Below are positions 8,957 through 17,096 of a DNA stretch of 18,765 bases, in pieces. Origin of the DNA: Fimbriimonas sp. (GTDB lineage: Bacteria > Armatimonadota > Fimbriimonadia > Fimbriimonadales > Fimbriimonadaceae); NCBI GenBank assembly GCA_030447945.1, contig JAUJNV010000064.1:1-18765 (forward strand). The letters are read 5' to 3'. Each line of letters begins with the position of its first letter. Position 1 is the stretch's first letter. Below the pieces are notes generated by a model. It saw nothing but the letters and a program-made list of their open reading frames with translations, was not told the DNA's origin and ran no database searches. A program made the translations under genes and the position numbers.

Positions 8957-9763
8957 CGCCGGAAGAACCACCCATCGAAGCCATTGAACCCATCGAGCCC
9001 AACGAACCAACCGAACCCGTGGCAAGCGATCCTGCCGAGGCGTACGTGGCGGAGGAGCTGCAATCGGCGCGGAGCTCGCTCGCGCGCACCCGCATCGTTC
9101 CTCGGCCGCCGTCCTCCTCATCGGGGCGTACCTCGTGTACGTCACGCTGCACTTCAAGCAGAACCTCCAGCCCCAGGCGGCGGCGGAAGCCACGAACACG
9201 ATCCTCGTTCAGCGGATGCAGGAGGGCGCACCGCGTCTCGCCTCGTACCTCAAGGAGAAAGTGCCAGAGTACATCCGCGAGGTGTGCCGGACTACGCGAT
9301 CCGCCAGTTGCCTATCGCACGCGCGCGCAAGTAGAAGATCGGCTGGAACAGGAGCTGAAGACCTACGCGCGTCAGTCGAACGACCAGCTCATGAAGGACA
9401 TGGACGCGTTCCTCGTGGCGAGCAAGGACGACATCAACACCCTGATCAAGGAGGGAGACAACCCCGCCATCGCGGAGGAGCTTGGCAAGGAGCTGGAGAA
9501 GCAGTTCTTGGCTTACCTTCAGGGCAACTCCATCGGCGGCGAGTCGATCAAGCAGAAGATCGACAATTCGCTGCAGGCCCTCATGCACGTGTGGAACAAG
9601 ACCGCGAAGCTCGCCGCGAACAAGGGCCTCAATCCCACGGAGAAAAAGGCACGGCGGGCCATCGCGATCATGATGACGACGATCGACCGCGCGAGCGCGG
9701 GCAACGACCCGAACATCAAGCTCCCCGGTGAGCGTGGGACAAAACCTGAAGGTCCAGCCGTAA
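8953..9763 (+). CDS. Single-pass membrane protein with Glu-Pro leader, frameshifted
   Basis: The start ATG overlaps the upstream stop (ATGA). The N-terminus is an acidic Glu-Pro repeat (EPIEPNEPTEP), probably cytoplasmic and extended. After a frame hop near 9085, AAVLLIGAYLVYVTLHF forms one membrane helix. A long helical region follows: ATNTILVQRMQEGAPRLAS, YLKEKVPEYIREV, then after hops near 9290 and 9325 VPDYAIRQLPIA and VEDRLEQELKTYARQSNDQL. It continues to AIAIMMTTIDRASAGNDPN. The open frame runs on to 9864 through a low-complexity repeat. A one-base shift near 9727 instead gives a natural-looking end, VSVGQNLKVQP, at TAA 9761-9763, which I prefer. Architecture and helical pattern match the preceding gene. 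Function unknown. Confidence 0.55.
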
Positions 9764-9766
9764 AGG

Positions 9767-9790
9767 GGGGACAGGGGACAGGGGACAGGG
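9767..9790 (+). repeat. Heptamer tandem repeat (GGGGACA)
   Basis: Three perfect head-to-tail copies of GGGGACA (9767-9773, 9774-9780, 9781-9787) and a partial fourth. They are followed by a C-rich imperfect tract of CTCAACC-type units to about 9835. It lies between the likely end of the preceding gene and the start at 9868. Confidence 0.75.
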
Positions 9791-9867
9791 ATGGGCTGGG
9801 CTCTCAACCCTCAACCTCAACCCCTCCCTCTAACCTTCCGCCGTCTCCCGGCCGTAGGAAGTGACGT

Positions 9868-11866
9868 ATGCGACTCTGCCGCTTTGCCTGTCTCTGGACC
9901 CTCGGCTCGATCGTCCCCGTAGCCGGGGCGCAGACGGCGACGTTTACGCCGCTGGGGCACCTGGGCGGGAGCGTCAGCGAGGCGTACGCCGTGAGCGGGA
10001 ACGGCCGGGTCGTGGTCGAGATACGCGACCGTCGCGGACGGGGAGCGCGGTTTTATCTGGGACGCGGCCGGCGGGATGCGCAATCTCGGAGATCTCCCCG
10101 GCGGGGCCGTGCGCAGCGTCGCGAACGATGTGAACGCCGACGGCACCTACGTGGTGGGCCGGGGCGCCACCAGCTTCGGCTTCGAAGCCTTTTCCTGGCC
10201 CTTGCCGGCGGCATGGTGGGTATGGGCGACCTGCCGATGGGAACGGCGGCCAGCGAGGCCCTTGCCGTTGACCACAACGCGATCAACGAGGCGGTGGGAT
10301 ACGGCCACAGCGCGAACGGCACCGAAGCCCTCCCACTGGCGCAAGGTCCAGGCCGGGTGGCAGATCCGCGCCTTCGGCGATCTGCCGGGCGGCATCGCCT
10401 TTAGCGTCGCGCGCGGATTCGCGCGCCGAGGCGTCAACGGCAGCTTCGTCGCGGTCGGGCAGTCGAACTCGACGAACGGCTACGAGGCGTTTCTCTACTC
10501 GTTCAACGCAAACGCCTCCGCCGGCACCACCACGGGCCTCGGCGACCTTCCGGGCGGCACTTTCGCCAGCGAGGCGAACGCGCTCCACGACGACGGCGCC
10601 TCCCCTTGGATCGTCGGCTGGGGCACCTCCGCGAACGGCACCGAGGCGTTCCTCTGGACGCAGGCCGACGGCATGCAGCCCTGGGAGATCTCGTCGGCGG
10701 CGCATTCGACAGCAACGCCCTATCCGTCGACCGCACCTTCGCGGGCTCCGAAGTGGTCGTGGGCACCGCCACCTCCGACCTCGGCGAGCGCGCCCTTTAT
10801 CTGGACGGCCGGGGCGGCATGCTCGACCTCCAGCAGGTCCTCGCCTCGCGCGGGCTGGACGGAGCGCTCAGGGGCTGGAAGCTCCAGGCCGCTTACGACG
10901 TGACCACGGAGATGGTGTCGGGACCGTCGTCGCCACCGTCGTGGGCTACGGCATCGACCCGGCGGGCAAGACGCAGGCGTTCCATGCGCGGCTCCCGCTG
11001 ACCTCCGACCACAAGCCCCGCCTCCTCTGGCGGGAGCCGAACGGGGCGGGCGATGGTGTGGCGCGTCCGACGAGCCCCTCGGCGCGGCGGGCTCCCCCGC
11101 CTTCGGCCCCTACGCGGGCTGGACCGCGCGGTTCCTCGGTCTGGGCAGCGACAGCCGCCCGCGACTGATCTGGGAGCGTACCGACGGACGGATCTCCTTC
11201 TGGACGATGGACCGCAATGCGGCGACCTTCGCCTCGCCCACGGACTTCGGCCCCTACGCCGACTGGCGGGTGGGGGACATGGCCGTGGGCAGCGACAACC
11301 GCCCGCGCGTGCTCTGGCGGCACACGAACGGCGGCGTTTCCCTCTGGACCCTGAACACGGAGGGGACGGGGCTCGAGCGGGTGGAGGACTACGGCCCGTT
11401 CGCCGGCTGGAGCGCCCAGTCGCTCGCCGTCGGGCCGGACGGCCAGCCGCGCCTCCTGTGGCGCAACACGAGCGGGCGCATTTCCCTCTGGACCTTCCGC
11501 ACGACGGGCGGCTTCGACATCCAGGACTACGGCCCTTACGCGAACTGGTCGGCGGAGGACATCGCGGTGGGCCTCGACGGCAAGCTTCGCGTGATGTGGA
11601 AGCACACGCAGGGGCAGGTTTCCCTCTGGACCATCGAGGCTCCGGGCGGGCTCGCCGTCCGCGACTACGGCCCCTTCGGCGGCTGGACGGCGACGGCGAT
11701 CGGCGGCGGCGGCGACAACCGGATCCGCCTGCTGTGGAACTACGGCGCCTCCCCCGCCGCCTCGCTCTGGCGGATCGGCGAGACGGGCGCCTTCACCGAG
11801 ACGACGTACTACCCTCAGCCCAACCTTGCTTGGACCGCGGCCGGTCTGGGCGTGCCGTGGCCGTAG
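9868..11866 (+). CDS. Secreted HAF-repeat and propeller-repeat protein, frameshifted
   Basis: ATG 9868 follows AGGAAG at 9856-9861. The signal peptide reads MRLCRFACLWTLGSIVPVAG, cleaved after GAQ. The first half (to about 10995) holds six HAF-type repeats of about 55 aa, each marked by GDLPGG followed by alternating A/V and VVG, such as LGDLPGGAVRSVANDV and LGDLPGGTFASEANAL, with FIWDAAGG-like strands between. The second half (11010-11866) holds six repeats of about 46 aa built on D-x-x-P-R-L-L-W, T-x-G-x-x-S-L-W-T and YGPYAGWTA, which should fold as a beta-propeller. Frame changes occur near 10017, 10197, 10335, 10683, 10920 and 11052; the last 800 bases are open. HAF proteins are predicted extracellular. 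No catalytic motif was seen, so a binding or surface role is inferred. Confidence 0.75.
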
Positions 11867-12083
11867 GGGGGCACCGGTCATCGACGAATAGCTCGTCTTG
11901 GCCTGCTTTTCCGGTTATCCACAGCATCCGAGTTCCGATTCGGGCCTGCGGCGTCGATCCGCGCCGTGGTGGCTAGGCAGAAGCGATGCCGCCCCAGCAA
12001 ATTACGCAGGTACGTCCTTCCGGTTCGATACCAACAATCTCACCTGGGTGGGCGAATCCTACCTTTTAGGGAGTGTAAGACAC

Positions 12084-13811
12084 ATGGGGACCAGGACGAG
12101 GCTAGGGGATGTTTTAATCGCCCTTAAGCTAATTACGAGCGAGCAGCTGGACACGGCGTTGGAGGTTCAGCGGGAGGACACCCGCTCGCTGGGCGACATC
12201 CTCGTCTCGCTGGGCTTCCTGACCGAAGACCTTATGCTCTACGGGCTCGCTACGCAGATGGACGTCCGCCCCTGGCGCGTCGAAGAGGTGCCCCCGACGT
12301 TCGACGCGGTCCAGACGGTGCCCCGGCACGTGTGCCGCGCCCGCCAGGTGCTGCCCGTCGCGTTGCACGGCGAGCGGCTCGTCCTCGCCATGGCGAACCC
12401 GCTCGACTTCGACGCTCTCGACCTCGTGCGCAACCTCACCGGACTCCAAGTCGAGCCCGTGCTGGCCGACGCCGGCCGCCTGCTGACGGCAATCGACCAC
12501 GCGCACGATTCGCAGTCCCAGAGCGCCGCGCTCGACACGCTGGTGCAGCGGGTCATCGAGCACCTGCACGCGAAAGCCGAGACCCCGGCGGTGCCGGAGG
12601 ATACGCGGCTCGTGGTCCGACTCGTGAACCAGATCCTCAGCGACGCAGTCGTGATGGGCGCGAGCGACGTGCACATCGAGCCGCGCCCGGACCGCGTCGA
12701 ACTCCGCTACCGCGTCGCGGGCCAGCTCCGCAAGGTGCGCGAGCTTCCGCTGGGCTTCCTCCCGCTGCTGGGCTCCCGTCTGGAGGAGATGCTGCACCTA
12801 GACGAACAGAAGGGGCACCTGCCTCGGGAGGGACGCGTCTCCGTCGCCATCGGCGGACGCGACGTCGACCTCCGGGCGTCCGTGCTCCCGAGCGTCCACG
12901 GCGGACGCTTCGTGCTGCGCATCCACGACAAGTCGCGCGGCGTAAAGCGCCTGAACGAGCTCGGATTCGAGCGCGACGATCTCACGCTCTTCCGCTCGCT
13001 CGTTACGAAGCCGCACGGCCTGTTCCTCGTCGCCGGCCCGGCCGGATCGGGCAAGACGACGACGCTCTACGCCGCGCTTCAGGAGCTGAAGCCGGTGGCG
13101 AACAACGTCATGACCTGCGAGGACCCCGTCGAGCACGAGATCCCCGGAGTGAGCCAGTCGCAAGTGGACGAGAAGCAGGGTTTCGGCTTCCCGCAGCAGC
13201 TCCGCGCGATCCTGCGCCAAGACCCTGACGTGATCATGGTCGGCGACATGCCCGACGCCGAGACTTCGGAAACCGCCGTCCGGGCGGCGCTCGCCGGGCA
13301 CACGGTTCTGGCCGCCCTTCGGTGCAACGACGCGCCGAGCGCGATCCCCTACCTACTGGATATGGGCATCGACCCTTCGCTGCTGGGCACCTCCCTTATC
13401 GGCGTGATGAGCCAGCGCCTCCTGCGCGTACTCTGCCCGCACTGCCAGCAGGCGGCCCCGCCCTCCGCCGCCGACCTCGACCTCGTCGCCGCCCACGGCG
13501 AGCCGTGCCCCCAGGAGATCTGGGAGCCTGGCGGCTGCCCCGCTTGTGAAGGCACCGGCTACCAGGGCCGCGTCGCGGTACACGAGATCATGCCCGTCAC
13601 CCCGGCGGTCGCGCGGCTAATCGCCACCCGCGAGCCCGTGGAGACGATCCGCGAGGTGGCCGCCGAGTTCGGCTACCGCCCCCTGCAGCTCTCCGCGCTG
13701 GAGATGGTCCTCCTCGGCCGCACCAGCCTGGAGAGCCCGCCGTACCGTCTTCCTCGACGCAGCCAGCACGGCGTTACGAAGAGCCTCGAGCTGTCCCTGC
13801 AAGCGGCCTAG
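12084..13811 (+). CDS. Orphan GspE/PilB-type secretion ATPase, divergent active site
   Basis: The frame opens upstream at 11898, but ATG 12084 gives the standard N-terminus (RTRLGDVLIALKLITSEQL) with AGGGAG at 12068-12073, so the protein is 575 aa. An N-terminal MshEN-type domain (residues 1-160) is followed by the N2 domain (ASDVHIEP) and the ATPase. Walker A is GPAGSGKTTT (from Gly318), and the Asp box is CEDPVEHEIPGV. The Walker B region reads DPDVIMVGDMPD (380-391), whereas the family has GEIRD: the Glu is Asp388 and the Arg is Pro390. The His box keeps His406 but has Arg413 where LHTN places the second His. The zinc-binding CPHC and CPAC pairs are present. The family powers type II secretion or type IV pilus assembly in the cytoplasm. 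No other pilus gene is nearby. ATP turnover may be reduced or lost. Confidence 0.85.
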   Translation: MGTRTRLGDVLIALKLITSEQLDTALEVQREDTRSLGDILVSLGFLTEDLMLYGLATQMDVRPWRVEEVPPTFDAVQTVPRHVCRARQVLPVALHGERLVLAMANPLDFDALDLVRNLTGLQVEPVLADAGRLLTAIDHAHDSQSQSAALDTLVQRVIEHLHAKAETPAVPEDTRLVVRLVNQILSDAVVMGASDVHIEPRPDRVELRYRVAGQLRKVRELPLGFLPLLGSRLEEMLHLDEQKGHLPREGRVSVAIGGRDVDLRASVLPSVHGGRFVLRIHDKSRGVKRLNELGFERDDLTLFRSLVTKPHGLFLVAGPAGSGKTTTLYAALQELKPVANNVMTCEDPVEHEIPGVSQSQVDEKQGFGFPQQLRAILRQDPDVIMVGDMPDAETSETAVRAALAGHTVLAALRCNDAPSAIPYLLDMGIDPSLLGTSLIGVMSQRLLRVLCPHCQQAAPPSAADLDLVAAHGEPCPQEIWEPGGCPACEGTGYQGRVAVHEIMPVTPAVARLIATREPVETIREVAAEFGYRPLQLSALEMVLLGRTSLESPPYRLPRRSQHGVTKSLELSLQAA

Positions 13812-13829
13812 AGACTGCCCCTCCTCCCA

Positions 13830-13920
13830 GTAGGTGCGACATTCTGTCGCGCATCGGGCAAAGCCCGATCCTCCGGTAGGGTCCGCCTAAGGCGATTGCG
13901 CGACAGAATGTCGCACCTAC
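13830..13920 (+). repeat. 91-bp double-REP palindrome between convergent genes
   Basis: Two 24-bp arms (13830-13853 and 13897-13920) are perfect reverse complements of each other, and each arm contains its own hairpin GCGACA ttc TGTCGC. The 43-nt centre adds TCGGGC/GCCCGA and CGCC/GGCG stems. The result is a BIME/REPIN-like unit that could also stop transcription in both directions between the GspE-like gene and the minus-strand protease. A degenerate relative occurs at 7376. Confidence 0.85.
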
Positions 13921-13970
13921 GGGGGCGTGGCGGAATGGAGGGCCGGGGTTGGACCCTGCGGAAGGACCGA

Positions 13971-14645
13971 TTAGCGCGCGTCGCGCACTTGGTCCATCGT
14001 CTGGCGGAGCTGGATGCGGTAGTCGCGGACCAGCGTGACCTCGTCGTCCGTCGGGCGCGCGCGGGTGAAGCTGGGACGAAGGGGCCCATCAACTCGCGGA
14101 CCCGGCCCGTGTCATCCAGGCCGAGCAGGTGGCCCAGCTCGTGCGCCACGACGGAAGCGACCTCGTTCTCGGTGAGGAGCCGCCTGTCCGTCTCCTCGCG
14201 TACGAGCAGCACCGCCCGCAAGCGGTATCCGTATCCCTTCCGGTCCCACCGCAGCTCCCGCTTCGCCTCGATCATGCCTTGCACGTCCTCCGTTACGTCG
14301 ATCCGGGGAACGAAGCGCACGACTACGTCCGGCTCCTCGCGCGGGCGGGAGAGGGCGAACGGCGCCTCGGGCATCGCCTCGCGCCACGTCCGAACGCCCC
14401 GCTCCATTCCGCGCCGGAACGCCTCTCGGCTCCCTTTGGGCAGGCTGCCTTCGTCCACCCCCACGCGGGCGTTGTTCGTGAGGAGCAGACTGCTCAGCAG
14501 CGCCAATGCCCGCTCGGACCGTCCACGCTTGGAGTCGGCAAGGGCCTCGCGCACCCCTGCGTGGCCTCACGCGCGAGCCCCGCCTCGGCGGCGAGGGGGA
14601 GACGAGCGTGAGCGCCAAGGCGAGCAGCGCGAGGGGCCGAATCAT
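13971..14645 (-). CDS. Small secreted metzincin-type zinc protease, frameshifted
   Basis: ATG at 14645 has GAGGGAAG directly upstream and gives a signal peptide (MIRPLALLALALTLVS). Two frame hops (near 14590 and 14555) lead through AAEAGLAREATQGC into REALADSKRGRSERALALL. Then come DVVVRFVPRIDVTEDV and the zinc site ENEVASVVAHELGHLLGLDD at 14111-14160. HExxHxxGLxD has two His ligands plus a possible Asp ligand, as in snapalysin-like enzymes. LMGPF shortly after fits the Met-turn. A last hop near 14065 gives the true end, DEVTLVRDYRIQLRQTMDQV, at the TAA in 13971-13973. The uncorrected frame would read on into the palindrome to 13808. At about 224 aa it is short and has no propeptide, like many bacterial matrixin-like proteins. 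Substrate unknown. Confidence 0.7.
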
Positions 14646-14734
14646 TCTTCCCTCTACGGGCGGAGGTTTCGCCGTGTGACGGGCGCACACATAAACCGCA
14701 ATAAGCACGCGCCGACCGGGAGCCCAGCGCGGTT

Positions 14735-14814
14735 GCGGTGTTGCGATATTACGGTGTTACGGTGTTACGGTATTGCAGAGCATCCAATACCGCAATACCC
14801 TAACACCGCAACAC
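14735..14814. repeat. Octamer tandem-repeat dyad downstream of rnpB
   Basis: Five 8-bp units (GCGGTGTT, GCGATATT, ACGGTGTT, ACGGTGTT, ACGGTATT) run from 14735 to 14774. A 10-nt spacer follows, then about four units in inverted orientation (CAATACCG, CAATACCC, TAACACCG, CAACAC) to 14814. The arms can form a long imperfect hairpin. It starts 8 nt past the rnpB 3' end and may act as its terminator. Confidence 0.8.
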
Positions 14815-14822
14815 TGAGTCTC

Positions 14823-15204
14823 CCGGAGTCAGCCTGTAAGCCGGATTCTGTCTTTGTGCGGCGATTTATCTTCGCGGCCAACCCGGAGAGTCGGCGAGCA
14901 GCGTCATCCCCTCCCTATTTGGCCTTGCTTCCAGCGGGGTTTGCCCGGCCAGCCGGTTACCCAAGCTGCCGGTGAGCTCTTACCTCACCATTTCACCCTT
15001 ACCCGGCGCTGGGCGTTGGGCGTTCGGCCTTAGGATGCTTTCCCAACGCCCAACGCCCAAGGCCCAACGCCCTCCCCAGCGGTTTGTTTCTGTGGCACTT
15101 TCCGTCGGGTCGCCCCGCCCCGGCTTGCGCCGGGCGCTGTGCTCTATGAAGTCCGGACTTTCCTCCCCGCCCAAGGGCGAGAGGCGCCGCCCGGCCAACT
15201 CCGG
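14823..15204 (-). ncRNA. rnpB: RNase P RNA, bacterial class A
   Basis: Read on minus, the conserved elements occur in order: GAGGAAAGTCCGGACTTC, ACAGAAACAAACCGC, GGTAAGGGTGAAATGGTGAG, GTAACCGGC, then GGGCAAACCCC, AAGCAAGGCCAAATAGGGAG, and the 3' ACAGAATCCGGCTTACAGGC. The 12-bp P1 helix pairs 15193-15204 with 14823-14834 and fixes the ends, giving about 382 nt. The RNA is the catalytic subunit that trims 5' leaders of tRNA precursors. The P12 arm (15005-15071) is extended by heptamer repeats. Translated readings on either strand across this interval are spurious. Confidence 0.96.
15005..15071 (-). repeat. Heptamer repeats forming the rnpB P12 arm
   Basis: On the plus strand, 15042-15069 is four tandem CCCAACG heptamers (the third has one substitution). 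The opposing arm 15005-15029 holds two GGGCGTT units. The two arms pair over about 23 positions with two mismatches and a wobble, making an elongated P12. P12 is a peripheral helix that varies among bacteria, so the RNA should still work. Confidence 0.85.
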
Positions 15205-15208
15205 CTCC

Positions 15209-15237
15209 ATTATAGAGGGTCCTGCGGGACCTGGGAA
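15209..15237 (-). promoter_or_regulatory. rnpB promoter
   Basis: On minus, a perfect TATAAT (15209-15214) lies about 5-7 nt before the P1 5' end. A four-of-six -35 TTCCCA (15232-15237) sits 17 bp upstream. This fits a housekeeping sigma-70 type promoter. It lies within the short divergent gap to the cyclase-like gene. Confidence 0.7.
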
Positions 15238-15272
15238 CCCAAATCCTCCGCCGCCGCATAATAACAACGCGC

Positions 15273-17096
15273 ATGCAAGCTCAAAACGAGGTGTCGCCGG
15301 GAGCCGCGGGGGCACTCGTGGCGCACCTGAGGCAGAACCCGGAGGACGCTTTGCGGGCTCCTGACGAGCTCGCCGGACGCTTCGGGCTGGACCCGGCCTT
15401 CGTGCGCAGCGTCCTCGAAGGGGTCCGTCCGCCCGAGCGGGAAGAGGAGGCCGGGAGGCCACCGGGCACATCCCTTGGCCCCCCTCGCCTCGATCTGGCA
15501 CGGGACGGTGCGCCTCTTCGATCGGACGATCTCCCGCCCCACTCTCTTCGTGCTGGCGACCACGGTCGTGGCGATCGGTCTCGGCATGCTCGCGCTCCGC
15601 TTGGGAGGCAGCGGCTCGGCCACCATCGGCTCTCGCGGTCCCCGGACCGTTGGCTTCACCACGGAGGGCGCCGGCCTGCGCGCGGCGATCGTCGGGATCG
15701 TGGCGCTCCTTACGGCGAGCCTGCACATGATCGCCTACTACCGCCGGGCCATGAGCCGCCATGCGGTCGTCGGCGGCACCGTACTCGTCGCCCTCCTGAG
15801 CGCTGTTCTCGCCCTCATGGTGTGGCGCAATGAAAGGGGCCAGCCCTCAATGTGCGGCTCGCCGAGATAGGTCTGGTCACGCTGGGGATGTTCATCCTGG
15901 GCCTGATTTACGTGGGCGTCGGTTCGCTCGTCTCCATTCTCGGGGGCTGGGGTCCGAATGCGGTCGGAGGAGCGCGCGGAGGAGCGCATGACGCGCCAGG
16001 ACCTTCTGGAGCGGTACTTCGAGTTGCAGGGCCGCCTCGAAGGCTATCCCCGCGCCGCGCCGCCGAGCCGCACCTGGGACGAGTGGCCGCCCGTCAAGGG
16101 CTCGCTCGGCGCCCCTTTCTGTCGTCGCTGCTGCTGGGCGCCGGGGTCTCGCTCGCGTCGGTGGTGCTAATGTCGCTGGCGGGATTCGATGCGGAGTCCT
16201 CCAGACTCCCCCCAGGACGGGGTACCGTCGGTGGCGCTCCTGTTCTTGGTGCTCGTGTCAGTGATCGTCGCGCTGCTGACCTTCATTTCCTACCTCGTCA
16301 TGGGGTTCCTCGCCCGAAGCGTCCCCCGAGCGATCGGGTGCTCCCTCCTGCTCTCCCTGGGTTCCAGCCTCCCCCCTCTGCTCCCGATCGGCGAGTTCGG
16401 CCCGCGCTACTTCGTCCGCCAGGAAGTCTTGCTAGGGCTACTGGCGAACTCCGCGCTCTACGCGCTGATTTCCGCCATCGCCGGGATGGGCGCGACGATC
16501 CAGCGGCGGGCGGCGCGGACGAAAGCCTCGCGCGCAACGACCCGGCCAGCGTCGTCGCGGAGATGCTGCGCATCCAGTGGCGGCTCGCGGGTCAGACGAA
16601 GAACGTGTGCGTGATGGTCGTGGACGCGGCGCGCAGCGCGGAGATGAAGGCTCACGCAGACGCCCTCGCGATCGAGTACTCCTTCCGCGAGTATCAGGAG
16701 TGGATCGCCGGGATCAGCAAGTCGCTGCGCGGGCGCGTCCACTCCACCGCGGGCGACGGCGCGGTGGTCTCCTTTCCCAACGCCGCCGACGCCCTCCTCG
16801 CCGCACAGCGGCTCCAGACGGACGTCGACCGGTTCAACCGCGAGGTGAACCGCCTGCCCAGCCCCTTCCGCCTCCGCATCGGCCTGCACGCCGACGAGGT
16901 CGCAGGCGACCTGCGGAAGGTGGAGTTCGCAGAGGTTATCGACGTCGCCGCCCACGTGCAGGGCGCGTCCCCCGTCGGCGGCATCGCGGCGACGGAGGAG
17001 GCCATCGAGGGGCTTGCGAGATCGGAGTTCGTACCCTTGGCGAACGAGGTGGACGGCCACCGCGTCTACCTCGCCCTCAACCCCACCGAAGGATGA
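15273..17096 (+). CDS. Polytopic membrane protein with degenerate class III cyclase domain, frameshifted
   Basis: ATG 15273 has no clear Shine-Dalgarno, so leaderless translation is possible. The first 55 residues include a helical, winged-helix-like stretch (DELAGRFGLDPAFVRSVL). About eight hydrophobic segments follow, including LFVLATTVVAIGLGMLALRL, IGLVTLGMFILGLIYVG and VALLFLVLVSVIVALLTFI, with a soluble loop (MTRQDLLERYFELQGRLEG) between the fourth and fifth. Frame hops are needed near 15475, 15860, 15950, 16110, 16200 and 16500. The C-terminal part (16560-17080) is a class III nucleotide cyclase fold. Metal Asp is in VVDAARS (codon 16623) and GDGA (codon 16755). The usual VNLAAR is IDVAAH: transition-state Asn and Arg are Asp (16941) and His (16953). 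It is probably inactive or has altered chemistry. Overlaps lipB by 4 nt. Confidence 0.72.

Noticed and set aside
10946..11881. A 311-codon minus frame
   Set aside because: Antisense shadow of the propeller repeats; its apparent repeats follow the coding strand.
11915..11923. A perfect DnaA box TTATCCACA
   Set aside because: A single box with no cluster, no AT-rich unwinding region and no dnaA or dnaN nearby; not an origin.
11867..12083. Possible c-di-GMP riboswitch ahead of the GspE-like gene
   Set aside because: The 217-nt gap shows short stems but none of the conserved GEMM sequence elements.
13921..13970. tRNA-like start GGGGGCGTGGCGGAATGG
   Set aside because: No anticodon arm, T arm or matching acceptor 3' strand follows.
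14735..14814. Possible CRISPR array
   Set aside because: Units are 8 bp with no unique spacers, and no cas gene is present.
13896..15762. Long frames on both strands across 13896-14975 and 14980-15762
   Set aside because: They cross the metzincin gene antisense, the octamer array and rnpB, and have no protein-like composition.
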